NCBI RefSeq assembly: GCF_900177425.1 | Contig: NZ_LT840184.1 | Span: 2,690,010-2,754,009 of the forward strand | Direction: 5' to 3' | From: Paenibacillus uliginis N3/975 | GTDB lineage: Bacteria; Bacillota; Bacilli; Paenibacillales; Paenibacillaceae | Length of the DNA stretch: 64,000 nucleotides | In this document: in pieces, positions 52,898 through 60,967 of the stretch | Numbering within the stretch: position 1 is the first letter of the stretch | How the letters are laid out: each line of letters starts with the position of its first letter | Made by a program: the position numbers and the translations under genes | Notes under the pieces: model-generated | What the model saw: only the letters and a program-made list of their open reading frames with translations | What the model was told of the DNA's origin: nothing | The model's database searches: none

Positions 52898-53281
52898 TTA
52901 TTTCTCCTTTTCGGAAAGGATTTTCTTCAACTCATCAATCTCTTGGGAGGAGAGCTGTTCTTCTTGTAAATAGTGAACCAGCATCGGCTTTAGTGCGCCA
53001 CCATACACGCGTTGCAAAAAGGATTGGCGTTCTGTACGTTTGCATTCCTCTTCACTTCGTGCAGGAGAGTAATAATAGACTCGGTTGATCTGTTCAAACG
53101 TGAGAATTCCCTTTTGTAAAAGTCGGTTGAGTAAGGTTTTGACCGTCTTGTCTTTCCACGTCTTGTGGTCTCGTAGCGCAAGAATGACATCTGATGCAGT
53201 AGCAGGTGATTTTGTCCAGATTACCTTCATAATCTCCCACTCCGCATCTGAGATTCGTGGTTGCTCGTCCACACATATCAT
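52898..53281 (-). CDS. BlaI/MecI-type repressor (127 aa)
   Basis: A winged helix-turn-helix (ISDAEWEIMKVIWTKSPATA, then KTVKTLLNRLLQKGIL) with a C-terminal dimer helix is the BlaI pattern. In the family the partner M56 protease cuts the repressor near an N-F bond; the nearby sequence here has no obvious NF site. Start may be ATG 53281 or GTG 53272; the latter is better placed after GGAG. Stop lies 4 bases before the sensor gene, so the two are co-transcribed. Its operators are at 53289 and 53317. Confidence 0.9.
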   Translation of the reverse strand: MICVDEQPRISDAEWEIMKVIWTKSPATASDVILALRDHKTWKDKTVKTLLNRLLQKGILTFEQINRVYYYSPARSEEECKRTERQSFLQRVYGGALKPMLVHYLQEEQLSSQEIDELKKILSEKEK

Positions 53282-53288
53282 CTCCTTT

Positions 53289-53304
53289 GATTACAAGTGT
53301 AGTC
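53289..53304. promoter_or_regulatory. BlaI-type operator 1
   Basis: GATTACA-AG-TGTAGTC, containing the TACA-N2-TGTA core typical of BlaI/MecI sites, just downstream of the promoter on the minus strand. Confidence 0.8.
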
Positions 53305-53316
53305 TATTTCTTTTCA

Positions 53317-53338
53317 ATAGATTACAATCATAATCTAT
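53317..53338. promoter_or_regulatory. BlaI-type operator 2
   Basis: ATAGATTA and TAATCTAT, perfect 8-bp arms around CAATCA; its half GATTACA matches operator 1. It lies between the -35 and -10 elements. Confidence 0.8.
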
Positions 53339-53347
53339 GTTTGTCAA
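53319..53347 (-). promoter_or_regulatory. Promoter of the BlaI-type operon
   Basis: On the minus strand TTGACA (53347-53342), 17 bases, TAATCT (53324-53319). Operator 2 lies between the two boxes, so repressor binding blocks polymerase. Confidence 0.8.
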
Positions 53348-53435
53348 CGGACGATTCCACATCAAATGAGCTGGCTATAAAGAGACAGCAAAAACCCTCT
53401 CCAATCAGACAATACGAATATTAGAGGAAGTGCAC

Positions 53436-53470
53436 ACAAGATAGGCGGCATCCAGGAGATGTCGCCTACT
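53436..53470 (-). terminator. Probable terminator of the AraC gene at 53486
   Basis: On the minus strand AGGCGACATC/GATGCCGCCT stem with one mismatch, followed by a weak T-rich tail. Confidence 0.5.
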
Positions 53471-53485
53471 TTCGTTTAGTGGCAT

Positions 53486-54394
53486 TTATACGCCTTCCGA
53501 GTTCGTCCATTGTTCCAACTGATTCTTTTTATAAGCAAGAGGTGTCATGTTCATCGATTTACTAAATTTATCAATAAAATAACTTGTACTATTGAATCCG
53601 ACTTGATAGGCAACCTCGGTTACATTTGATTCCGGACGCCGGAGTAGGTCTAAGCTTTGTTGGATTCTGTATTCGATAACATAACTTAACGGTGACGTTT
53701 TTATCATTCGTTTGAAATATCGGCATGTTTCAGAACGACTTAATTGGCCAACTCTAGCAATATCTTCGAGCCTGATCTTCTCTGTATAATGTTGATGTAT
53801 CCAGTTCAACATTCGTTTGATTCTTTGATAACTCATGTTTTCCGTCTGATCGTTTTCTATTTGAGGGGTGTTCGATACAATGCTACGCCATATAAAAGTC
53901 AGCATAACCGATATATCGATCTCATACCGTGGAGGTTTTTTCTGAATACATTGATTTATTTTCACGATCGCATCTAAAATTTCCTTTCCAAAGCTTTCGT
54001 TAGGATTTAAAAAATAGTAAGGAACATTCGTTGCTTGAATATAGGGATATACATAAGAAGCGTGAAGCTCCTTGGGTAAAACAAATTGCGGAGAAACGTT
54101 CAAACAGATATACGTGCAACGGGTATCGTTCCAATCTTCTGCCATGTGCAAACAACCACTATTAATAAATAACCCTTCACCTTGCCGGATGACCATTTCT
54201 TCATCATTGATTTGAAAAAGTGCTTCGCCTCGCACGATGTATACAAACTGCAATTCATCATGCCAATGGAGAGGGATGTAGCCATGTATGTTGTGATTTA
54301 TAGTTGTTTCATAACAGGCAACGGGTAACTCGACTGTACGATGTTGAGTTAGTTCCTTTAGACTTTGATCAATCATGATATTTTTGATTTGCAA
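53486..54394 (-). CDS. AraC-family regulator with cupin domain (302 aa)
   Basis: Cupin sensor domain in residues 1-120 (IPLHWHDELQFVYIVRGEALFQ). The AraC helix-turn-helix pair is at about 200-295 (IRLEDIARVGQLSRSETCRYF, VTEVAYQVGFNSTSYFIDKF). TTG start with GAGGTG upstream. It is divergent from an EamA transporter gene by 101 bases, and probably controls it. The gap contains an inverted repeat (CCTCAATATA/TATATTGAGG) that overlaps both ribosome binding sites. Confidence 0.9.
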   Translation of the reverse strand: MQIKNIMIDQSLKELTQHRTVELPVACYETTINHNIHGYIPLHWHDELQFVYIVRGEALFQINDEEMVIRQGEGLFINSGCLHMAEDWNDTRCTYICLNVSPQFVLPKELHASYVYPYIQATNVPYYFLNPNESFGKEILDAIVKINQCIQKKPPRYEIDISVMLTFIWRSIVSNTPQIENDQTENMSYQRIKRMLNWIHQHYTEKIRLEDIARVGQLSRSETCRYFKRMIKTSPLSYVIEYRIQQSLDLLRRPESNVTEVAYQVGFNSTSYFIDKFSKSMNMTPLAYKKNQLEQWTNSEGV

Positions 54395-54401
54395 GCCATC
54401 A

Positions 54402-54486
54402 CCTCAATATATTTATATTTTTATATATGATTATGGTATGAAAACAACATGTTCCTCTTTATTATAACAATATCATTATATTGAGG
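54402..54486. promoter_or_regulatory. Long-range inverted repeat in the AraC/EamA divergent gap
   Basis: CCTCAATATA (54402-54411) and TATATTGAGG (54477-54486) are perfect 10-bp arms at the two ends of the gap; each contains the ribosome binding site of the outgoing gene. It could be an operator pair or a coincidence of two similar leaders. Confidence 0.35.
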
Positions 54487-54495
54487 GGACCATCC

Positions 54496-55413
54496 ATGAT
54501 AAACAACCAACCTAATAGAAAAACCGGACTACTGCTGGTGATGACGGGAGCCATCTGTTGGGGCGTTGGCGGTACCGTATCACAAAAACTCTTTCAACAA
54601 TATGGCGTAAGTGTGAGTTGGCTCGTTACGACCCGTCTGCTCATTGCCGGTATCTTACTGTTAACAGTTCAATATTTTGCAAAGGACCGCTCCCAAATCC
54701 TGCGTGTTTGGAGACATAAAAAGACAGCCGCACAGCTGGTTATCTTCGGGTTATTGGGTATGCTTGCCGTACAATACACGTACATGGCTTCCATTCAACA
54801 AGGCAATTCGGCTGTTGCAACGCTATTGCAATATTTGGCACCTGTTATGATTATTTTCTATTTGATTCTACGCAAACAAGCTATGCTAAAGCGTCAAGAT
54901 GTATTGATTGTTTCGCTTGCATTGGTCGGTTGCTTTCTCCTGCTAACCAATGGCTCTTTTTCTCATTTATCTGTTCCAGTCGCTGCCATCGTATGGGGTG
55001 TTTTGTCAGGTGCGGCTTTAGCATTCTACACGTTATATGCCGTTCCACTGCTAGAGAAATTTGATTCGCTTGTCGTAGTAGGTTGGGCAATGGTCATTGG
55101 CGGTGTTGCCTTAAGCTTTATCCATCCGCCGTGGAAAATTGATATTAATGTGCTTACAGCTGAAGGCTATCTATATTTAGCATTCGTTGTGGTATTTGGC
55201 ACCATGATCGCATTTTGGTTTTATATCGAAAGCTTGCAAAGTCTCTCGCCGAAAGAAACAAGCCTCTTGGGCAGTCTTGAGCCACTGGCAGCCGTTCTGA
55301 CAACGGTAGTTTGGTTAAAGGAACCTTTTGAAGGGTTTCAGTGGTTGGGTGCAGCTTGTATCATCGGGATGATAGTCTTTATAGCTACAACAAATTCTAC
55401 AGATTCGGGATAA
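54496..55413 (+). CDS. EamA/DMT-family transporter (305 aa)
   Basis: Ten hydrophobic helices in two related EamA halves: GAICWGVGGTVSQKLF near 15, then LQYLAPVMIIFYLILRKQ near 115, and repeated in the second half by SLLGSLEPLAAVLTTVVWLKE near 255. These proteins move metabolites or drugs (RhaT/YdcZ/RarD types). ATG 54496 has GAGGGG upstream. Divergent from an AraC regulator that likely controls it. Substrate unknown. Confidence 0.88.
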   Translation: MINNQPNRKTGLLLVMTGAICWGVGGTVSQKLFQQYGVSVSWLVTTRLLIAGILLLTVQYFAKDRSQILRVWRHKKTAAQLVIFGLLGMLAVQYTYMASIQQGNSAVATLLQYLAPVMIIFYLILRKQAMLKRQDVLIVSLALVGCFLLLTNGSFSHLSVPVAAIVWGVLSGAALAFYTLYAVPLLEKFDSLVVVGWAMVIGGVALSFIHPPWKIDINVLTAEGYLYLAFVVVFGTMIAFWFYIESLQSLSPKETSLLGSLEPLAAVLTTVVWLKEPFEGFQWLGAACIIGMIVFIATTNSTDSG

Positions 55414-55466
55414 TGCTACTGCGGCAGCATTCAGAACAATTTTTGGAGCATCGATTCGGATTGTTA

Positions 55467-55636
55467 GGACAACGATAGTGGACCATCACGTTTTTTAATG
55501 AGATATGAAAAAGACAGCCCATCAGGAGCTGTCCTTGTTACAAAGAGTGGCTCCATGGCTACTCTTTTTTTGTTTCGGTTAACAAAAAATGTATCGGATC
55601 GACGGGCGTGCCGTTTTCGAGAATCTGGAAGTGCCT
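55467..55636. repeat. Long repeat, copy 2
   Basis: Same orientation as 51371-51541. It includes GGACAACGATAG at its start, the GACAGCCCATCAGGAGCTGTC hairpin and the remnant gene end below. Together the copies bracket 51541-55467. Confidence 0.8.
55559..55633 (-). pseudogene. Remnant of a second LytM-tailed sensor gene, last 24 codons
   Basis: Reads HFQILENGTPVDPIHFLL then TETKKE and stop. It matches the end of the intact sensor (LNFQILKNGTPIDPMQFL...TETTKE). The remnant keeps histidine where the intact gene has asparagine (N452), so the lost copy had a zinc ligand. No frame continues upstream of the histidine codon. Confidence 0.8.
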
Positions 55637-55905
55637 TCAGCCATTCTTGGCATGGAATCGGTTATTGTAAACAAGAATATGAGATCGGGTTTGAGACTCT
55701 TCGGCGCTGCCGTATTTTATTTTTGGATTTAACCTAGTGTTAAGCTTGTTTGACATTAATCTTCGGATTTTTACGTAGAAAACATTCTTAAGTGAGATTG
55801 GTTTTCTAAAATCATTAATCGGATAATTGTGTGGAAGAACATCAAATAAGCATTTATAGAAAGATAATGATTGACTAAGGCAAGTTATTTGAAAAAATGT
55901 GACGA
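55634..55905. other. Stretch without a recognisable gene
   Basis: Between the sensor remnant and the terminator at 55906 nothing is recognisable. The open frames across it lack ribosome binding sites. Probably decayed sequence. Confidence 0.4.
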
Positions 55906-55935
55906 CTGGGCAAATTTTATGCTCAGTTTTTTTGC
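55906..55935 (+). terminator. Terminator without an assigned gene
   Basis: ACTGGGC and GCTCAGT (one G-T pair) around AAATTTTAT, followed by seven T. It may belong to the lost gene. Confidence 0.7.
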
Positions 55936-56029
55936 GAAAATATTGCAAGAAATTTTTTCGGAAATTTAAGCCAAACTAAATAGTTCTCCGTCTAATGGGT
56001 GTAAGTCAGAAATTAAACAGAGTTAGAAG

Positions 56030-56557
56030 GTGAATGTTATCATTCGGACAGTCAGAAAGGCACAAAGGGGAAACGATAAAGCATTCTTAAAACTATTCCA
56101 ACAATATGAGGAAGATTTATATCGTATCGCTTATGTGTATGTCAAAAACAAAGACGATGCGTTGGATGTGGTTCAAGAAACAGCTTACCTGTCGTTTAAA
56201 AAGATCAATACATTGAAGAATCCAGAGTATTTCAAAACATGGTTAACGAAAATTGCTATTAGTTGTTCGATCGATCTTCTTCGAAAACGCAAGAAGGTAA
56301 TTCATTTAAAGCCAGGATATGAAGAATTTGTAGGTTCGGATGATGAAGATGTTCCACTCTCGTTATCACTTCAAGGATTAGTAGATACGTTAAATGAAGA
56401 TGAAAAAAGTATTGTTCTTCTAAGGTTTTATTATGATCATACCTTCAGGGAAATTTCAGAGATATTAGAAATTCCCTTAGGAACAGCAAAATCCGTATTA
56501 TATCGTGCATTAGATAAACTACGTAAACAAGTGAAGGAGGCGGGTATGTATGAGTAA
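56030..56557 (+). CDS. ECF-type sigma factor (175 aa)
   Basis: Region 2 at about 10-80 (YVKNKDDALDVVQETAYLSF, then PEYFKTWLTKIAISCSIDLLRKRK), region 4 at about 115-170 (LNEDEKSIVLLRFYYDHTF then EISEILEIPLGTAKSVLYRA). It resembles SigV. The first usable codon is GTG 56030 with a weak site; a GAAGGTG lies so that a later non-ATG start is also possible. It overlaps the next gene by 8 bases, and the pair forms a coupled sigma/anti-sigma unit. Confidence 0.9.
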   Translation: MNVIIRTVRKAQRGNDKAFLKLFQQYEEDLYRIAYVYVKNKDDALDVVQETAYLSFKKINTLKNPEYFKTWLTKIAISCSIDLLRKRKKVIHLKPGYEEFVGSDDEDVPLSLSLQGLVDTLNEDEKSIVLLRFYYDHTFREISEILEIPLGTAKSVLYRALDKLRKQVKEAGMYE

Positions 56558-57254
56558 TCGAATAAAACAAGAACTAGAAAAAATTGAAATCCCAAAAGAA
56601 TTACATGAAAGAAGTGAACTAGGGATTAAAGCAGCAAGTTCTGAAATGAAGGGAAGAGGAATAATAAATAAAGCTATAAAAGTTCTAGGAGGTGTAGCTG
56701 CGGTAGCTGTTTTATCAATTAGTTTAACGGCGGCAGTTAATCCTGGTTTCGCAAGTTCACTTCAAGGTTTTTTCAAGGACATTACGAATTGGAAAGGTGC
56801 AGTTATAGGTACGGAGTACTATCAAGCGACTGATGAAATAAGTGTTACGGTTTCCGACTTGAACATGAAAAACAATCATTTTGTTTTACCAATCACCGTT
56901 ACTTTTGAACAAGCAGATAAAACTCCTTTTATTATGGCTGAAGCCTTAACATTCGGTGAATTTAAAGTTATAAGTCATTCTGGAGTCGAAGTTACTGCGG
57001 AGCAAATTCAAGTCGAACCTCAAGCATCAAAGGAATTCAGCTTTGACATTGAAGACAGCCACAAATTACTAACAGAAGTAGAAAACAAAAATCCCACAAA
57101 AAGGGAGTTTAAAGCAAGCCTTGTCATTGATAAAGAATTCTTAGGCTTTGACGACACATTTACCATAGTCATTAATTCATTTTTTGAACATAGTAAGGGA
57201 GATGCACGCTTGGAGATAAAAGGAAATTGGAAGTTGGGATTTTCAACAAAATAA
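56550..57254 (+). CDS. Membrane anti-sigma factor (234 aa)
   Basis: A cytoplasmic N-terminus of about 40 residues precedes one membrane helix (about 45-63, VLGGVAAVAVLSISLTAAV), then an extracytoplasmic domain of about 165 residues resembling DUF4179 proteins (VTVSDLNMKNNHFVLPITVTFE). It overlaps the sigma gene by 8 bases and has AAGGAGGCGGG upstream of the ATG. The family role is to hold the sigma factor until an envelope signal arrives. Trigger unknown. Confidence 0.82.
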   Translation: MSNRIKQELEKIEIPKELHERSELGIKAASSEMKGRGIINKAIKVLGGVAAVAVLSISLTAAVNPGFASSLQGFFKDITNWKGAVIGTEYYQATDEISVTVSDLNMKNNHFVLPITVTFEQADKTPFIMAEALTFGEFKVISHSGVEVTAEQIQVEPQASKEFSFDIEDSHKLLTEVENKNPTKREFKASLVIDKEFLGFDDTFTIVINSFFEHSKGDARLEIKGNWKLGFSTK

Positions 57255-57263
57255 TTAACATTG

Positions 57264-57291
57264 AGAGGTCATGGTTAAAATGACCTCTTTA
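57264..57291 (+). terminator. Terminator of the second ECF operon
   Basis: AGAGGTCAT and ATGACCTCT around GGTTAAA, followed by TTTA. Confidence 0.7.
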
Positions 57292-57391
57292 TGCCGAAAT
57301 ATGCAGGTAAAGGCTTACTAATCTATGATACAATGGGATTTATTGGTGCCATACATTGGTCAATTAATAACATGGGAGAGGTGCTTAGCGT

Positions 57392-59191
57392 ATGTCGAAA
57401 ATTTTAACCCGAGCAGAAGTGGATACGGAATCAACATGGAATTTGAATGATATCTTTGAAACAAAAGAGGCATGGGAAGAAGAATTAAACGCTGTTCAGA
57501 AGGACATCTCCTCTGTTACGAAATATGAAGGAAGACTCAGAGAAGGAGCAGATACACTGCTAGCCTGTCTTAATGCACAGGAAGAGCTGCAAGGCAGAAT
57601 CAACCGTGTAGGAGCCTATGCTTATCTGCATCAATCTGGAGACAGCATCAGTCCTGAGAATCAGATGAACGCTGCGAAAGCGCGCGATCTTTCTTCACTA
57701 GTCAGTTCAGCTCTTACCTTTATCAAATCCGAGATTATCGCGCTTCCAGACGGAACGATTAACCAGTACATAAAAGAACAGCCCGAACTTCAGGTGTTCG
57801 AACGCAGTCTCGGATTGCTTTTGCAAACCAAGCCGCACAGATTGACAGCAGAGACGGAAAAGGTTCTTGCTTCTTTTGGTGAAGTATTAGGGGCGCCTTA
57901 CCGCATCTATGAGCGCAGCAAGCTGGCAGATATGACATTCCCGTCTACAGAGAACGGCCGAGGGGAAGAAGTGCCGGTTTCGTTTGCACTTTATGAGAAC
58001 AAGTACGTTGAATCTTCGGACACTGAGCTGCGCCGTAATTCGTTTAAAGCCTTTAGCGAAACACTGTACAAATACCGCAATACGTTTGCTGAAGCCTACG
58101 GTACCGAAGTGAAGCGACAAGTGATTGAATCGCGTCTGCGCGGATATGACTCCGTTACGGATATGCTCTTGACGCCGCAGCAAGTCTCAACGGAAATGTA
58201 TAACAACATTTTGGATATTCTGCAGGAAGAGCTTGCGCCTCATATGCGAAAATATGCCGCACTCAAGAAACGGGTGCTCCATTTAGACGAGATGACGTTT
58301 GCAGATCTGAAAGCTCCGCTTGATCCTGATTTCAGTCCTGGCATTTCTTTTCAGGAAGCAGGAGATCTAATCAAGGAAGCCTTAACCATCCTTGGTCCGG
58401 AATACGGGGAGATCGTATCGGATGCCTTTAATAATCGTTGGGTGGATTACGCGGATAACGCAGGGAAGAGAACGGGTGCGTTCTGCATGTCGATTCCTGG
58501 AGTCCATTCCTATATTTTGATTAGCTGGGCTGATAGCATGAGAGGTGCCTTTACGCTGGCCCATGAAGTGGGACATGCCGGTCATCTAATGCTGGCGAGC
58601 AAATATCAGCGTTTGACGAACTCTAGACCTTCGCTGTATTTCATTGAAGCTCCTTCAACGATGAACGAACTCCTGCTGGTGGATCATTTGCTGGCACGTT
58701 CTAACGATCCGAGAATGCGCCGCTGGGTTATTTCCCAGTTGCTCGGCACCTATTTCCACAACTTTGTAACCCATTTGCTTGAAGGAGAGCTTCAGCGCCG
58801 GGTCTACGATCTTGCTATGAAAAATGTACCGATTACTGCCGTGAAATTGTGTGAGTTGAAGGGAGATATCCTGTCTTCGTTCTGGGGAGAGGATGTGGTT
58901 ATCGATGAGGATGCCAAGTTAACCTGGATGCGTCAACCGCATTACTATATGAGTTTGTACCCTTATACTTATGCAGCTGGTCTAACCGCTTCAACGGCTG
59001 TAGCACAGCTCATAAAAGAGGAAGGACAGCCTGCCGTGGATCGCTGGCTCGAGGTGTTAAAAGCCGGAGGATCTATGAGCCCGCTCGAACTGATGAAACT
59101 GGCAGGTGTGGACATGTCGAAGCCTGATCCAATTCGTAGCGCTGCAGCCTACGTAGGATCACTTATTGATGAGCTGGAGAGTTTGTATTAA
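57392..59191 (+). CDS. pepF: Oligoendopeptidase F, M3B family (599 aa)
   Basis: The zinc site HEVGHAGH lies near residue 390 in TLAHEVGHAGHLMLASKYQ; the second glutamate is in FIEAPSTMNELLL about 25 residues later. The N-terminal half is the PepF-type helical domain (STWNLNDIFETKEAWEEEL). Length is normal for PepF. It cleaves peptides of about 7-17 residues in the cytosol and can recycle or degrade internalised signalling peptides. GGGAGAGG precedes the ATG. Stands alone between terminators. Confidence 0.93.
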   Translation: MSKILTRAEVDTESTWNLNDIFETKEAWEEELNAVQKDISSVTKYEGRLREGADTLLACLNAQEELQGRINRVGAYAYLHQSGDSISPENQMNAAKARDLSSLVSSALTFIKSEIIALPDGTINQYIKEQPELQVFERSLGLLLQTKPHRLTAETEKVLASFGEVLGAPYRIYERSKLADMTFPSTENGRGEEVPVSFALYENKYVESSDTELRRNSFKAFSETLYKYRNTFAEAYGTEVKRQVIESRLRGYDSVTDMLLTPQQVSTEMYNNILDILQEELAPHMRKYAALKKRVLHLDEMTFADLKAPLDPDFSPGISFQEAGDLIKEALTILGPEYGEIVSDAFNNRWVDYADNAGKRTGAFCMSIPGVHSYILISWADSMRGAFTLAHEVGHAGHLMLASKYQRLTNSRPSLYFIEAPSTMNELLLVDHLLARSNDPRMRRWVISQLLGTYFHNFVTHLLEGELQRRVYDLAMKNVPITAVKLCELKGDILSSFWGEDVVIDEDAKLTWMRQPHYYMSLYPYTYAAGLTASTAVAQLIKEEGQPAVDRWLEVLKAGGSMSPLELMKLAGVDMSKPDPIRSAAAYVGSLIDELESLY

Positions 59192-59494
59192 GATCATGCT
59201 ATTCTCGGGAGAATGCCTTATTTTGAAAAAGAAGCATTAGTACTGTGTTGAAATAATTTAAATCTATTTTAAGGGGTCCTTAATTTTAAGGACTCTTTTT
59301 TTATGGTCAATTGAGCATTGATTATGATGATAACAATAGGATCATTCAAACGAGTGAAACTGGAACAGTTACTAAAGACTCGGTATGACCCTTTAAGTAT
59401 ATGTCATGAAGATTCCGTGAATTATATAGAAAGCTTATAATAGCAAGATTTAAGATGGTTTTTTATGTTAATTCGCAGGAAGGAAGCAATCACT
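59192..59494 (+). other. Gap between pepF and the magnesium transporter gene
   Basis: Contains the terminator at 59272 and then AT-rich sequence. No M-box (magnesium riboswitch) elements are visible, although some mgtE genes in Bacillota have one. No gene is seen. Confidence 0.45.
59272..59303 (+). terminator. Terminator of pepF
   Basis: GGGTCCTTA and TAAGGACTC (with a G-T pair) around ATTT, followed by TTTTTTT. Confidence 0.8.
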
Positions 59495-60859
59495 ATGAAT
59501 TCCAAATACATAAGAAAGAATGATGAAATTACGAATCGACTTCGAGTGTCTCTAGCATCCAACGAAATTCAGAAATTCATTTTAACTTTTCTAAGTCTAC
59601 ATGTATCAGACCAAGCAACATTCTTTTTAGAACTGAATGAAAGGAAGCGCGAAACGGTTCTTAAGTCTCTAAAACCGAGTGAGTTTGCCGGCATATTTCA
59701 GGAACTGAGTTTGGACGATCGAAGGCTTATAGTAGCGTATCTTGACTCTAAATATGTTACGGAAATGCTGAACTTTATGGTCTCGATCGAAGCAGCGGCT
59801 TTCGTAAGATCCCTTTCGCGGCGTAAAGCCGCTTCACTATTGAATGCTATGCAGCCTGAAGCTAGAACAAAGGTGGAGCGGATCTTGAAGTACCCAGTAG
59901 ACTCTTCGGGTGCACTTATTCATACGGAGTTTCAAACCGTAGATAAAGCGGATACTGTTGAGGCGGTACTGAATCGGTTGCGTCTATCGAGCGAGGACAA
60001 TTATTATTTTCTGTATGTTACCAATCAGGACCTTCGTTTGATCGGTGTAGTATTGATACATCAACTATTGCGAGCCCGATCAGACAGCAAGATGGAAATG
60101 CTCATGAACACGAATATCATCTCTATTCACGATCATGCTGATCAAACCAACGCAGCAGACTTGATCAAAAAGTATGATCTTCATGAGCTCCCTGTTACGG
60201 ACCAAGACGGAATCATGATTGGAATCATTAAGGTTGATGATGTTCTCGATTTGCTGGAAGAGCGGATGACGCAGAGAATTCAGAATATTGCCGCGTTAAA
60301 AAGTGGATTGTCGTTTTCTTCAAGTACATTTAGATTAGTAACCCAAAGATTGCCTTGGCTTATTGGACTTACGGTGCTGGGTTTTCTGATGACTAAAATC
60401 ATGGCTCCTTTTATTGCCTCACTGGAACATTTTACGACGCTAGCACTATTTATCCCGGTAATACTAGCAATGTCGGGTAACGGCGGAATTCAATCCTTAT
60501 CTGTTGTCATTAGAAGAATGAGTGTGAGCCCAGTGAGAGGTAAGGACAGTTGGTATTTACTTGGAAAAGAAGCGGGCATCGGTGTGCTGACGGGGTTCGT
60601 TTGTGGGGTCTTCGCAACCGTGCTGTCAATCCTATTATTGGATTCGTCGCTGATGTTTAGCACGATCGTCGGTTTGGCACTATTTATATCTGTTCTGTTC
60701 GGAACAATAACCGGAGCAATACTCCCCTTAATCGTTAAACATCTGAATATAGACCCTGCAATTGCTTCTGGACCAGTGGTAACAACTTTAACTGACGTAG
60801 TGGCATTATTAATTTATTACAGTGTTTCTACTCTTCTTATACCATTTGCAACATCTTAA
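59495..60859 (+). CDS. mgtE: MgtE-family magnesium transporter (454 aa)
   Basis: Domain order fits MgtE: N-terminal helical domain (about 20-130), a pair of CBS domains (about 130-255, with LIGVVLIHQLLRA and HELPVTDQDGIMIGIIKVDD) and five membrane helices (about 275-450). The pore segment reads AMSGNGGIQSLSVVIRRM where typical MgtE has ATSGNVGSQS; the glycine-asparagine core remains. ATG 59495 has AGGAAGG upstream and is preferred to an ATG at 59465. Monocistronic. Confidence 0.9.
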   Translation: MNSKYIRKNDEITNRLRVSLASNEIQKFILTFLSLHVSDQATFFLELNERKRETVLKSLKPSEFAGIFQELSLDDRRLIVAYLDSKYVTEMLNFMVSIEAAAFVRSLSRRKAASLLNAMQPEARTKVERILKYPVDSSGALIHTEFQTVDKADTVEAVLNRLRLSSEDNYYFLYVTNQDLRLIGVVLIHQLLRARSDSKMEMLMNTNIISIHDHADQTNAADLIKKYDLHELPVTDQDGIMIGIIKVDDVLDLLEERMTQRIQNIAALKSGLSFSSSTFRLVTQRLPWLIGLTVLGFLMTKIMAPFIASLEHFTTLALFIPVILAMSGNGGIQSLSVVIRRMSVSPVRGKDSWYLLGKEAGIGVLTGFVCGVFATVLSILLLDSSLMFSTIVGLALFISVLFGTITGAILPLIVKHLNIDPAIASGPVVTTLTDVVALLIYYSVSTLLIPFATS

Positions 60860-60865
60860 CAAGAA

Positions 60866-60952
60866 GGAGTAGATATGTATGATCCTGATCGGGAAAACCT
60901 CACGTACGGTTTGATGAGGAGGGGCTGATGTTATTCAGCCCTTTTCTCTAGG
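60866..60952 (+). mobile_element. Probable relic of a group II intron 3' region
   Basis: The stretch GAAAACCTCACGTACGGTTT, then GATGAGGAGGGGCTG closely resembles the conserved segment that follows the reverse-transcriptase gene in bacterial group II introns (typically CACGTACGGTT followed by GAGGAGGGG). Here the 5' half of the hairpin and the whole intron body are absent. The final stem GGGCTGA/TCAGCCC with TTTTC can serve as the terminator of the magnesium transporter gene. Based on remembered intron sequence, not on a search. Confidence 0.5.
60921..60947 (+). terminator. Terminator after mgtE
   Basis: GGGCTGA and TCAGCCC around TGTTAT, followed by TTTTCTC. Confidence 0.6.
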
Positions 60953-60967
60953 CAAAAAGGCATATTT

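Noticed and set aside
55637..55948. A 103-codon minus-strand frame
   Set aside because: It crosses a terminator and the end of a repeat, begins with a rare start without a ribosome binding site, and the product matches nothing.
59300..59494. An M-box magnesium riboswitch before mgtE
   Set aside because: Looked for the conserved M-box stems and loops; none are visible.
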